64,000 bases of DNA from Castanea sativa (GCF_040712315.1 NC_134013.1:17209001-17273000), one strand, 5' to 3'. Shown: positions 24,946 through 35,424, counted from the first letter of the stretch. The notes: generated from the sequence alone by a model not told the origin. A program made the numbers and translations.

Positions 24946-25108
24946 TGGTGTCACAACAAAAGGCATAACTTGTGTCACAACTCGCTATGTGACAAGTTGT
25001 GGTAGGTGGAGGGGTGATGGTAAATCCATGTGGGGACACCCCTCCACCAACCACAACTCGCCACATGGGCGAGTTATGGCACAAGTTATGTCTTTTGTTG
25101 TGGCACCA
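24946..25108. repeat. Long imperfect inverted repeat (hairpin element)
   Basis: The left arm starts TGGTGTCACAACAAAAGGCA and the right arm ends as its near reverse complement (TGTCTTTTGTTGTGGCACCA). Pairing continues through the CATAACTTGTG, CACAACTCGC and GGTGGAGGGGTG blocks, giving arms of about 70 bp and a very small loop. It is either a foldback MITE or a hairpin source of small RNA; no coding sequence. Confidence 0.8.
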
Positions 25109-25193
25109 AACTTTTTCTTTACTCTCTACCTTCATCTTCAAAATACATAAAGAAATAATAAACTAAATACAAAATTAATAATATAGTGTAAAT

Positions 25194-27494
25194 TTATACG
25201 GTCACGCACTCTCCCCTTATTTGTTTATTAAGGAGGATGTCTTGAGTCATTCCTCCCATCTCGAGGTATCAAACAGGGAGACCCACTCTCCCCTTATTTG
25301 TTTATTATGTGCATGGAGTTGTTGGGATTCTTGATTGATGACATGTGTGCAAATAATCTCTGGAACCCCTTCAAAGCATCCCAATCTGGTCCTGCCTTCT
25401 CCCATCTTTTTTTTTGCTGATGATCTTGTCCTATTTGCGAAGGCAGATAGGAAGAATTGCCAAAGCATGAGAGATGTGTTGGATACATTCTGTGAACTCT
25501 CAGGTCAGAAAGTCAATTTGAGCAAGGTCAAAGTGCTTTTTTCGGCAAATGTTAATTCCGATACCGAAGAAACTTAAGCAATATTATGGGAATCTCACAC
25601 ACTCAAAATTTTGGGAAGTATCTGGGATTTCCCATTAAGTTTGGAAGCTCCTCCTCCCATGATTTTGATTACATTATTTACGAAGTCCAGGTAAAGCTTC
25701 AAGGTTGAAAAGCTTATCTGTTTTCCATGGCAGGGAGGCTAACCTTAATCAAAGCAATCCTTTCAGCCATCCCCTCATATGTCATGCAATGGTGCATTTT
25801 GCCTGAAAGGATTCACACCAAACTGGATAGGATTAGTAGGAATTTCCTATGGGGTTCCACTGAAGAGAAAATGAAGATACATTTGGTAGGTTGGAATAAA
25901 GTAACAAAACCAAAAGCCAAAGGGGGTCTCGGCCTTCATGCAGCTAAGGAAAGGAACCTCACTTTGGTTGCAAAGTTGTGTTGGAGAATGAAGAATGAAG
26001 GGGAGAAACCATGGGCCAAAGTTCTAAGACATAAGTATTGCCGGAGAATGGATACTAGCAAAGCGCCAAAGTCGAGAACCTAGGCAGCAATCAATAAGGG
26101 AACCCCTCTGTGTTACAAAGGTTCGAAATGGGTTATTGGTTACAACAGTCAACTCTCCTTCTGGGCAGACAAGTGGCTAGATTTTTTATCAATAAGGAAC
26201 TGTGTGAAAGGACCCCTGAACAAGGGGGAGGAAGGCCTCCGAGTCTCTGATGTCCAAAAGGATGAAATATGGGATTTACATAATCTTTCTTTCAAGCTGC
26301 CATCCCTTTTGGTCCAATCTATCCGAGCCATTCCCATTCGAGCTGCTTCAAAAAGGGAAGACCACATCTGTTGGATTTCTAGTTCGAAAGGAGAATTTGA
26401 TTAAAAAAAAGCTTATATACTTGCTACTAGTTTAAGCCCAAATGAACCCAATTTTGCAGGCAACTGGGTATGGAAGCTAAAAACAATGCCAAAAATCCAA
26501 CTATTTGTTTGGAAATGTAAGCATCCCCACGAAGTCCACATTGACTCAGAGAAGTTTTAATGGAGATACGTCTTGTGATTGGTGTCATGAGGATTAAGAA
26601 TCCATTGCTCAAGTACTCAGAGATTGCCCTATTACAACCAGGTTTTGGGCAGATTCTAAATGCCCTTCCCATCACCGAAATTCCTTTGGCCTTGATATTA
26701 CAAATCGGCTGAAATTGAATGCCTGCACCTTCTCCCATATGCTTGGTAAGGATCAACAGTGGGCCACTTTCTTTTTGGAATCTGGAATCTTTGGCTATTT
26801 CAAAATAAGAGATTATTTGCAAGGCCTACCCCCTTTTATTTTCGTAAGGCAGTGGAGAATCAAGTGGCTGAGTTCTTTTACTTAGCATGCACCTGCCACA
26901 AGATCAATGCGGATATCAGTGGGATGGACCAAATCGCAGCCATTGTGGACAAAGCTAAACATTGACAGGTCAGCTCTGGGTAGCCCGAGTCTAGTAGGTG
27001 GAGGGGGCATTATCAGAGATTGCCATGGGGAATGGATTAGTGGCTTTGCAAGATCTATTGGATTTACCACCAGCTTTGCTGCAGAATTTTGGGCTTTGAG
27101 GGACAGGTTAATGTTATGCCTACGACTTGGTCTCAATGCAGTGGAAGTGGATGCCTCGTCCATAGTTTCCTTACTAGCAAATTCTACTGAAACTAACAGT
27201 AAGATTGCTTCTCTTGTTGATGACTGCAGGGACCTGCTGAAGAAAATCCCTCAATATCAAATTAAGCTCTGCAATAGGGAGGGTAACAAGTTTGCTGACA
27301 GATTAGCAAGACTAGGAATTGATATGGAGGAAAGTTTTGTTATTTTTGATGCCCCTCCCCTTGTTATTGTATCCCTTTTAATTTTGGACAAACTGGGCTC
27401 GACCTAGGAACATATTTGTAATCAAGTGGCCCTAACTGCTTAAGTTTTAATTCAACATTCTGTTTACCAAAAAAAAAAAAAATTATACAGTTAC
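25194..27494 (+). mobile_element. 5'-truncated L1-type LINE
   Basis: The element contains, in order: a reverse transcriptase piece with FFFADDLVLFAKADR (catalytic FADD box at about 25412-25425) and SGQKVNLSKV; the post-RT region AGRLTLIKAILSAIPSYVMQW with NFLWGS and KGGLGL (25727-26083); a decayed zinc-binding region (about 26440-26700); an intact RNase H frame (26907-27407); and an A-run at about 27469-27480. TTATACGGTCAC (25194-25205) and TTATACAGTTAC (27483-27494) match at 10 of 12 positions and are candidate target duplications. Stops and frameshifts interrupt the RT part. A 23-bp piece at 25208-25230 is repeated at 25284-25306. Confidence 0.88.
26907..27407 (+). CDS. LINE-encoded RNase H domain, intact frame
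   Basis: 166-residue open frame within the LINE above. It carries the four acidic residues of the RNase H fold in order: Asp20 (KLNIDRSALG), Glu60 (AAEFWAL), Asp82 (VEVDAS) and Asp131 (NKFADRLARLG), plus the GGGGIIRDCHGEW block. The usual DGS is DRS here, so the residue after the catalytic Asp is altered. In an intact LINE this domain removes RNA from the RNA:DNA hybrid. Here the upstream frames are broken, so I infer no independent expression. The ATG at 26907 is simply the first in frame. Confidence 0.75.
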   Translation: MRISVGWTKSQPLWTKLNIDRSALGSPSLVGGGGIIRDCHGEWISGFARSIGFTTSFAAEFWALRDRLMLCLRLGLNAVEVDASSIVSLLANSTETNSKIASLVDDCRDLLKKIPQYQIKLCNREGNKFADRLARLGIDMEESFVIFDAPPLVIVSLLILDKLGST

Positions 27495-27627
27495 TGTTGC
27501 TAACTTGTAAATTTACTCAATTATACACAAACTAATGTGGGTTATTTTTCAGCAAAATTGTATAAATTCTACACATTTTTTCTATTATACATAGAGTGGT
27601 GTGAATGATCTAATAATTATAATAAGA

Positions 27628-27798
27628 TGTAAGTTTCAATTAACTCAACTAGTAAAGTCTCTAATGGTTGAATAAGAGATCTGAAATTTAATCCCCGCCT
27701 ATGCCAAAAATCAATTCGTGTCTTGATCTAATGATAAAGAGCATCATCAGAAGCAAATGTCATAAGTTGAAACTCTAAATAATAATAATAATAATAAG
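27628..27798 (+). mobile_element. tRNA-derived SINE with (AAT)n tail
   Basis: The head TTAACTCAACTAGTAAAGTC resembles an A-box region and CTGAAATTTAATCCCCGCC a decayed B box. The body continues AATTCGTGTCTTGATCTAATG and ATCATCAGAAGCAAATGTCA. It ends in AAACTCTAAATAATAATAAT. A second, head-damaged copy of the same family is at 28945-29075. Confidence 0.65.
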
Positions 27799-27834
27799 AT
27801 ATTATAGGATGCACTCTGAAGAGGAATAAAAATG

Positions 27835-28450
27835 AACACGACGGGTCTACGTGGCTGGATGTGACGACATGAGGATGACAGATTGATGGTCAACAGCCAA
27901 GGAGCTCGAATCCACAGTGGACGGATAGATACAACACAGTAGGCATTGGTTCCATTAATTCCAAAATAGAGTTTTCACTTTACAGTTAAGTCTGGTGTGG
28001 CTTTGCTTGGTCTCCACGAAAACGTGCATAAGAAGAATCTTTGCGTCACACGTTTAAGCCTCGATCAAGGGACTCCTACAAGGAAAAGAATTCTGGGAGG
28101 TGTGTAAAAGGAAAGAGTTCTAATTCTATAAGGAAAGGACTTCATGAACAAGGCACGGAGGTTAAAACCCTACACTACTATAAATACCTTAAAACCCTCA
28201 TAAATCAAGGTACGCATAATTGACTCGACTTTGGCACTTTAGGGTTGTGAAAAGTTCTAACTTGACCTTCGGAGAGTTTTTGGCCGGCACCACACCGATG
28301 CTCTCTGTTAGGTCTTCGCTTTTCATTTTGTAGATGTTGTTTCGATTTGAGAGTGCATGTAGCTCATTGGTGATTTTTCGGCATCATCACACTCAATGTG
28401 GGAAAGAGACCGGGACATTTCTTGATTAACTCTGTTACTGATATCGGAGG
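27835..28450 (+). mobile_element. LTR fragment, Ty3/Gypsy-type (probable)
   Basis: TATAAATACCTTAAAACCCT at about 28179 is a promoter-like TATA region. It is followed by GACTTTGGCACTTTAGGG and GGCCGGCACCACACCGATGC then TCTGTTAGGTCTTC, a sequence pattern I know from the R/U5 part of Gypsy-type LTRs. No partner LTR, primer-binding site or internal region was found nearby; the ends are approximate. Confidence 0.5.
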
Positions 28451-28944
28451 AGTAATAACTAGCTGCAAAATATTGAAGGCGCTAGGCAATTGATGCGGCT
28501 AACTCTCGAATGAAAAAATAAATGACAATAATAATGCTACAGGCTACTAATTCTTAGAATATTTTGTTTACAATAAGTGAGAGGGGGGGGTTTGAAATTT
28601 TGAACAATTCTTCTTGTTCTTGACTGGTTCTTCTCCTGATCTAATTAATGCACTAGTAGTCAATTTGCTGATGTCTTTCTTATACTGAAGTGGCATTTCT
28701 TTTCTTTTTCTTTTTCTTTTTCTTTTTCTTTTTCTTTTTTTTCCCCCTTTTTTCACCTTATTTTTATGTACTTTCATTTGGGTAATGATTTTTTTTAAGT
28801 AATAGTGAGTTTTTTATGAAAAAAAAGGTTAAGAGAATAAATTTGAGGTTAAAAGTTTTGTAACTCTCCTAAATTTTACAACAAAAAAACTTAACAGTTC
28901 AAATACCTATCCTTCTATTGTTTTAACTTTTAAGTATTATATTA

Positions 28945-29075
28945 TATACGTGGGTTCTAGTTAGTTCATCTCGTAAAATCGCTTACACCAAAAACTAATT
29001 GATGTCTTGGTTTGATGATAAATAGTCATCATCAGGAGCAGGCGTCATAGGTTAAAAAACTCTCTAAAAAAAATA
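28945..29075 (+). mobile_element. SINE, second copy, head partly deleted
   Basis: Shares with 27628-27798 the order ACACCAAAAACTAATTGATG, TCTTGGTTTGATGATAAATA, CATCATCAGGAGCAGGCGTC and a final AACTCTCTAAAAAAAA tail. The B-box region is missing, so the copy is deleted internally. Confidence 0.6.
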
Positions 29076-29192
29076 TCATATTATATATCCTATAAAAAAA
29101 AATAAAGCAGATTATAATTAATTAATATATAATAAAATAAAATAAACAAAAAGAAAAGAAAGAGAGACAAAAGGTGGGAATTGTCTTCTTTT

Positions 29193-29334
29193 ATACCTCG
29201 CATCATTCCTTCTTTGCCAGCTTAATAACTTTATTAATGGAAAATAGAGATAGGTAGTACTTCACCAACAAATCTACCATGTCATCATGCTCCTAACTGT
29301 CTTTATATGAAAAAGAAGGAATGATGTGAGGTAT
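29193..29334. mobile_element. Short MITE or hairpin with about 24-bp TIR
   Basis: The left arm ATACCTCGCATCATTCCTTC is nearly the reverse complement of the right arm GAAGGAATGATGTGAGGTAT (one mismatch in 20). The total is about 142 bp with a loop of about 95 bp. No target duplication is clear. Confidence 0.75.
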
Positions 29335-29493
29335 CCCACATCAAGTGAGGGATAACAAAATTGATAGGAGATCATGGGGTCACTTAATACCACCATAGGT
29401 GTTTTGTGTTGAGTCCATTGCTTAACACGTACCATTTCATAAGTTCCCTATGCGTATACCGGTGGAGAATCAAAGAGGAAAGGAGCCCTCATC

Positions 29494-29537
29494 GGGGGTG
29501 GGGGTGGGGGTGGGGGTGGGGGGGTGGGGGCGGGGGT
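29494..29537 (+). repeat. G-rich tract with G-quadruplex potential
   Basis: Six or more runs of four to seven G separated by single T or C (GGGGGTGGGGGTGGGGG-type). This satisfies the usual G4 pattern on the plus strand. It stands alone in AT-rich DNA. Confidence 0.9.
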
Positions 29538-29540
29538 TGG

Positions 29541-30724
29541 TAAAGGGAGGCTAATAGGAACGTCCATACACCCTTTAGTGGAGTTCAATAGAAGCCATTA
29601 ATCCGTAGGTTGAGAGGCTAAACTAGAACCCTAATAAGGAATAGTTAAAGACCCTCATATTACTAAGGATTGTTATCCCCCTTAAGTCTCCCTTGATGGG
29701 ATATTGGAAGAGCATCCAAGCTCCTTAATTCCCTTGTTTTTCTGTTAAGGAATGGGTTCTCCTAAATCTTGACTAAAATCTTAAAGATAATAATTTACAG
29801 TAGTTTATTATGTAATGACTCAAAAGACCCGATTTAGTGTAAAACCCAATTGTGACTAACCCTATCTTCTAGTCTATATATATATAGACTATATATTAGG
29901 GTTCGTTGTAAATAACACATGAGCATACAATAAATACGTAACCACTAGAGGCTTTATTCTGTTGATGTTAGTTATTAGACCAAACCACGTAACTCTATGT
30001 ATTCTCTATTTTTCTCTTTTCTTATTTCCACTCTCTCTAAAATTTTTCTTTACAAAATTTTCTATTTCATGTTAATTTCAATGTAGTGTCAAAGCAAATT
30101 TAAAAATCTTAAAAATTAAACAATAAAATTTTAATTATTTTATTATTTATATTAAAAATTTAAACATTGTAATAAAGACTAAAGTAACAACTTCACATTC
30201 TCAACTTCACCTTAAAGCCGTAGCTTTAGGGTAATACTCTTTAACAAAAATTCTAAACTAATGGCAAATTTGCTAAATAGCTTAAGGGGCTTAAAGCACT
30301 TTAAGCCCTTCTAAACGCAGAGTTGGGCTCTTAAGCTCCGTCCAAAGTCAAATCATATTAATTGTAGAACTAAGTAAACCCAAATCAAATGCCTTCGGGC
30401 TAGGGTGTATATATATACAAGTCGCTAATCCGTGTTATACACAAGAACCAACCTATTTGTAAGGTAGACTAAAATAATTTTATAAAAAATTTAAGAAACT
30501 AAACCATTTTATGATTTGCTCTTGTATGACTTCAATTTGTGTTACAATTTAACGAATAAGCCATTGCTTGAACGTGCAATGACTTACAAAAAAAATGTTA
30601 GACAATTTCAGATACTGCAAACAAATAACTCAAAAATTCAGATATTAAAACTTCTGAAACACCAAAAAATATTAAAGAATCAGATGATTCACTGCTTATA
30701 AATTATTGAAACAAAAAAATATAT
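29541..30724. other. Intergenic, no gene recognised
   Basis: AT-rich. A small perfect palindrome TAGTCTATATATATATAGAC(TA) lies at about 29871. The short frame at 30516-30701 has no known domain. Nothing else supported. Confidence 0.45.
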
Positions 30725-31528
30725 TGTAAGGACAAGATTCACACCAAAGTCCAAATGGCATAGACAATGGCTCAAAGAGCCTAAAACAATGAATTTTTTA
30801 GAGAATGGACTTGATATTGAGCATTCAATGAGTTATATGATGGGCTAGTTACTATAAGAATAAGCAATACAAGCAATTTGGACAAAGCATGATGCTCATC
30901 GGTCAAGTCCGAGGAAGATCTGTTCTTATATATATGTTATTATTGGACTTATACAAATGTTTAAGTTCTTAATTACACAGTGCTATTCTCTCATTTTCAA
31001 TCTCAGATGACCCCGTCTGTCATGGGGTTCTTCCCTTTTATATGTCATTCTCTTCCTTCATCCCAGCATTTCACATGTAGATCAGATTACTAATCTTTTG
31101 ATACTTGTCCCATCAACACCTTCCTGAAGTCTCTGTGGGTAGCTGTAAGGCTAGAAACTACTGTTCAGGTATCACTTCCACATTAATGCGGTCAAAAGAT
31201 TAGATCAAGGGCATTCAATACGGTAATAGTAGTTTTATGCCCAGATCTTTCTCATCTCTATGGTGACTCATCTATCATTAAAGTTTATCCTCCCAAGCAT
31301 GGTTGCCCACTGCCTAGGGATTGATGGGTGGTCGGACTTCAAGCCTCTAATCAACCGTCTGAGGAGGAGTAGCTCCTCGAGCAATATTACTTGTTTATCG
31401 CAATTTGACCTCTTCTTTGGCTTAATAACCTACCTGTCTTCATCAACATTTATCTGTCCTCGGGCTGTTTGATGTCCTCAGGTGAGGCCCACAGCCCAAT
31501 ACCCTTATATGAGCCCTTCACCCTTACA
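30725..31528 (+). mobile_element. Probable solo LTR, related to the LTRs at 36807 and 48382
   Basis: Begins TGTAAGG and ends CCTTACA, a perfect 7-bp inverted end with canonical TG...CA. It shares blocks with the 36807-37556 LTR in the same order: AGCCT(T)AAACAAT, CCGAGGAAG/CCTCGGATG, CTGTTCTTATAT, and the strongest, ACTGTTCAGG.ATCACTTCC.CATTAATGCGG. The 5-bp flanks (TATAT and TACAC) do not match exactly; the right flank is a microsatellite and may have slipped. About 804 bp, no coding frame. Confidence 0.65.
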
Positions 31529-31535
31529 TACACAC

Positions 31536-31567
<32 letters not shown>
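31529..31567. repeat. (CATA)n/(TA)n microsatellite, left flank of the pararetroviral segment
   Basis: TACACACATACATACATACA followed by a TA run up to about 31567. The matching long TA run at 35427-35477 bounds the viral-like segment on its other side. Confidence 0.9.
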
Positions 31568-31580
31568 CGCTATTTGAGAT

Positions 31581-33584
31581 ATGACTGAAGTGTCTAAAGA
31601 AGACATCAAGTATGTCATCCAGAAAGATGAGGAAGGAAACCCCATCATCAATGAAATAGAACAAGGAATTCCTGATGGAGTCAATACCTTGATTTATACA
31701 ATCATGAAACACTTCATAGGAAAACCCAGCAATATCACAGCTAGGATTTATGGCTTGGTGAGTAACCTTAGATGTAAAACCCTAGGAGACTACAAGTGGT
31801 ATGAAGATGTCTTTACCACTAGGGTCATGCACAGAAGAGATTGTAACTCTCCATTTTGGAAGGAGAAATTTATTAATGGTTTACCAACCCTCTTCAGCCA
31901 GAAGGTCAAGGAAACCCTTTGCAGCCCCTTAGGTGTCATAGACTATGATAACCTAACCTATGGAGACATCTCTAGCACCATTCGAAGTGAAGGAATGAAG
32001 ATGTGCAGGGATCTCAAAATCCAAAGCCATATCAACAAGAACAAGGCCAAGTACGAAATAGGACATTTCTGTACACAGTATGGCTTACCCCCAGTCAAAC
32101 CTTCCAAGAGGAAATCCAAGCACAAAGGAAAGGAATCCTTTGAGAAACCCTATAGGAAGAAAGCAACCAAGTATTATAGAAAACAGAAGTACAAGACTGA
32201 TGATTTCTATAAGAAAGGAAAATCCAAGGAATCCATTCCACAAGCATCTGGCAAATGCTACAACTGTGGAAAGAAAGGTCATTTCAAGAGCAAGTGTAGA
32301 GCTAAAGCCAAAACCCTTATCAACACCCTCATTAGTGACCAACCCAGCAAAAATGAGATCTTCAAGTTATTAGAACTTGACCGCTCTGACAGCGAGTCAT
32401 TCAGCAGTGCTAGTGACAGTGAGCTTAGGCAAATATACAGGTCATCCTCTGATTCCTCTAGTACCAGTACCTCTAGTGGCCCGGATGAACCCACACCATG
32501 CAAAGATGGTTGTTGTAGGAACAAAACCATCAATGTGTTGAACAGGCAAGAAGAACTTCTTTTAGACCTCATAGAGGCTATAGAAGATCCTGTCATCAAA
32601 GCTCAAAAGCTTACTCTTTTCCATCAGACCTTAGTAAAGGAAACCAGCAAGCCTGCCCTTAAGATCCAGCAACCCAAGGTAGATTTAGAGCAAATTTACA
32701 ATAGGTTTACCCAATCCAAGAAGGAAGTTACGGTCAACGACCTTCAAAGAGAAATTAAGGAAACCAAATCAGAAGTTAGAACCCTAAAGCAAGAATTAAC
32801 CATTCTTAGGGTCGATCATGATCTCCTTAATCGAAGAATCCAACTTTTGGAAAACACTTCTCATCAAAGCAATGAGGAAAATCCCTCAGATGAAGAAGTT
32901 GATCAGACAGTTAACCCTACAGCTGACCTTATCCAGGAACCCAGCAAAGAGTTGTTCTTAGATACCATTAGTAGGATTAACTTCCACAAATGGCATTCCA
33001 AGGTCAGGATTGTCATCAGCAGGGAATTTGAATTTGAGGTTATAGCCTTAATTGATTCAGGTGCTGATCTTAATTGCATTCAAGAAGGAATCATTCCCTC
33101 CAGATACTTCAAGAAGTTTAAGGAGAAATTAACATCCGCAAGTGGCGGAAGAATGCAAATTAATTTCAATATCCCACAAGCTGAGGTTTGCCAAGGCGGC
33201 ATATCCTTTATGACAAAATTTGTCCTTGTCAAGAACATGACAGACAGAGTCATCCTAGGAAACCCTTTCTTGTGTTTATTATATCCCTTCATCACAGACA
33301 CCGAAGGAATCACAGCCCATCCTTTTGGTCAGTTTGTCAAATTTGAATTTATGAGAAGCCCAGAACCTTGGGAGGTTTGCTCCCTCCAGAAAGCTTCTAT
33401 ATCAAAAACTCTCAATACTGTGACCATTCTTCCATCCCGCAATCAAGCCCAGCAACTTGATTCAGCCAAAACAATTGATTATCCCTTTGACTCTAATCAA
33501 TTGTCATCATGCATTCATCATGAAAATATTTGTATCTCTGCATCCATCAATTTTGAAAGCAAAAAGGTTTTAACAATTATTTGA
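31581..33584 (+). CDS. Caulimovirid-like coat/zinc-knuckle/aspartic protease polyprotein fragment
   Basis: Uninterrupted 667-codon frame from an ATG. Domains in order: a coat or gag-like core (about 40-125) with YKWYEDVF and FWKEKFINGLP (92-102); a Lys-rich region; a CX2CX4HX4C knuckle (Cys226, Cys229, His234, Cys239); a Ser/Asp-rich patch; a coiled-coil-like stretch (about 367-425); and a retropepsin-type active site ALIDSGADLNC with Asp492. This order matches endogenous plant pararetroviruses (Caulimoviridae, possibly florendovirus-like). In family members reverse transcriptase and RNase H follow the protease, but here the frame stops about 100 residues later and no RT motif is present. The movement protein expected upstream is also absent. 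The frame end overlaps a second frame by 4 bp. Expression is unknown. Confidence 0.8.
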   Translation: MTEVSKEDIKYVIQKDEEGNPIINEIEQGIPDGVNTLIYTIMKHFIGKPSNITARIYGLVSNLRCKTLGDYKWYEDVFTTRVMHRRDCNSPFWKEKFINGLPTLFSQKVKETLCSPLGVIDYDNLTYGDISSTIRSEGMKMCRDLKIQSHINKNKAKYEIGHFCTQYGLPPVKPSKRKSKHKGKESFEKPYRKKATKYYRKQKYKTDDFYKKGKSKESIPQASGKCYNCGKKGHFKSKCRAKAKTLINTLISDQPSKNEIFKLLELDRSDSESFSSASDSELRQIYRSSSDSSSTSTSSGPDEPTPCKDGCCRNKTINVLNRQEELLLDLIEAIEDPVIKAQKLTLFHQTLVKETSKPALKIQQPKVDLEQIYNRFTQSKKEVTVNDLQREIKETKSEVRTLKQELTILRVDHDLLNRRIQLLENTSHQSNEENPSDEEVDQTVNPTADLIQEPSKELFLDTISRINFHKWHSKVRIVISREFEFEVIALIDSGADLNCIQEGIIPSRYFKKFKEKLTSASGGRMQINFNIPQAEVCQGGISFMTKFVLVKNMTDRVILGNPFLCLLYPFITDTEGITAHPFGQFVKFEFMRSPEPWEVCSLQKASISKTLNTVTILPSRNQAQQLDSAKTIDYPFDSNQLSSCIHHENICISASINFESKKVLTII

Positions 33585-33658
33585 AAATCTCAAATGATCC
33601 AAACCTTTCTTCGCAGGATAAAGAGAAAGCAATATTTAATACCACTAGTAAGTGGACG

Positions 33659-34840
33659 ATGACTTCTTCCGCAGTGAAGAAGGGCAAGGGGAAAGAACCC
33701 GCAAGGGACTATCCTCAAGACAAAAGACTACCAGCGGGACAGTCTTTTGTAAAGCATGAAGGCGCTTCCTCTACCAGTCATAGAGAGGCAACATCCCTTC
33801 AGGAATTTGTCCCCTCAACGATGACATATTCCAGTAGTAAAATGGCTATCACACTACAGAAAAACTTAACCAGTCAACTCTTTGGCAAAGAGGATGTCCG
33901 TTCAAAGGATAAAATGACTATTATGGGTACTGATTATGCTAAGTTCAGTCTTAAGACTAGGACGACCCTAAGAAGTGCCACAGCCAACTTGCCATCAGAT
34001 TTACAAAATCGTATTCTGAATAGCAAAGCAATGAACAAATCTCTGAAGCGTTGGTTCAAACATTTCCAAATGTTAGTAACATTCTCTATCCCTAATCCTG
34101 ATGATTCAGATGACATTGATAATTATATCATGCAAGCCAAATGGGAAGAGTACTTTGGAACCAGCACCAGGGTATATGAAAACAAGCATCCCTTCCCGGG
34201 ACTTTTGGTCAACTATGATGATGGGTCAGACGATGATGAAAGAGATCCAGAATGGCTCTCTCAAATGTTTGAATCCGGTTTTATCAGACTTATTAATCTC
34301 ACAAGTCATGACCAAATTAGCCGGCTACCCGAGATCATCCAAAATGCAGTTAAGCAAGCCGACACCCCCTTTGTTTCTATCAGGTGTTGGAGTACGTTAC
34401 CAGAATGGGACAAAAACAATTGGATGGAAGTACATCCCTCGAAGCATCTTGTCCTCATTAATGGTTTCACTTATCAAAGCCCTTGGTATGGAGGAGACAC
34501 ATATGTTTCCTATAAATACCCTAATGCTCTAGCATAACGCTGGAGGATTTACTTCATCAACCACATTCTAGACGTTAGCCAAGATCTATGGAAAGATTAC
34601 CATCTTATGGGTTCTACAGATAGGATCTATGTTTTTGGAAAACGTCCATATGACTCTGCCATCAGGAATCTCAAGAAACTTGACCCAGATAAGCCTAGAG
34701 GATTCCTGCACAAGGAAAGTGGACCCCTCCTCTACTGTGGTCTTTGCAATCACTATGCCATTTGTCACGAGCACAATTGTGATGATTCCCCATGGGATCC
34801 TTATGATGAATATCCATCAGTTGCTCCTGACTCTAACTAA
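33659..34840 (+). pseudogene. Second frame of the pararetroviral segment, unknown function, one in-frame stop
   Basis: First ATG at 33659; the open frame begins earlier at about 33585. It runs to a TAA at 34535-34537, then continues in the same frame without another break to 34840, so a single nonsense change splits a protein of about 390 residues. It has a basic Ser/Thr-rich N-terminus, then a folded-looking core with acidic NYDDGSDDDERDPEWLSQMF and many aromatic residues (GFTYQSPWYGGDTYVSYKYP). A C-terminal Cys/His cluster, YCGLCNHYAICHEHNC, could bind zinc. I do not recognise a characterised domain. Its place after the polyprotein suggests the second ORF that some caulimovirids carry; that is inference. 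Possibly the RT region was lost by a deletion joining the two frames. Confidence 0.6.
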
Positions 34841-35424
34841 AGCATCCTGACTCAGCAACTCAGGATAAGATAGCAATCCGGTTACTATTCAAAATCAGCA
34901 CCAGCCACTGATATGAACAGTATCCGCTTTATCAACAGTATCTGCACCCAGCAGATTCCCCGACAAGCTACTATTTCAACAGTGACCAAATCCGGAAAAG
35001 CAAGGGGACAAATCATTGTAGCATGAACAGTGAAAGTTTTACTGTTCACAGACACAATCATCCAAAGTTACTGTTGCTTTCGGTGGAATCAACTTTCACC
35101 TAAGTAAAAGCAATTTACTCTCCGTGATTTCAGCAATCTCCATCCAGCATCCAAGGCCTCCTCCAGCCTATTTAAGGAAGCCAAGACTCCAGTCTTCGGC
35201 AGGTCCAATTGTATCAGCAACAATTGATTAGCGACCTCAGAGGTCCAATTTTGTGAGAAAACAAGGCCCAGTCTTGAGAGCAACTCCAAAATTCCCTCCT
35301 CTTCCAGTCAAGAGTTTAATTTTCAGTTATAATCCAGTGACTCAGTCATAATACCTCAGTCGGTATTAGTCATTGTAATCAAATAGCCTCAATCGGCTTT
35401 CTTTTGTAATATTTTCCTCAACTA

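Noticed and set aside
32080..32599. Alternative frames on both strands within the pararetroviral polyprotein
   Set aside because: They are shadows of the 667-codon frame, which carries the recognisable motifs.
35209..35223. Possible Met-tRNA primer-binding site of the pararetroviral segment
   Set aside because: Only about eight scattered bases match the usual TGGTATCAGAGC sequence, and the distance to the TATA site is too short.
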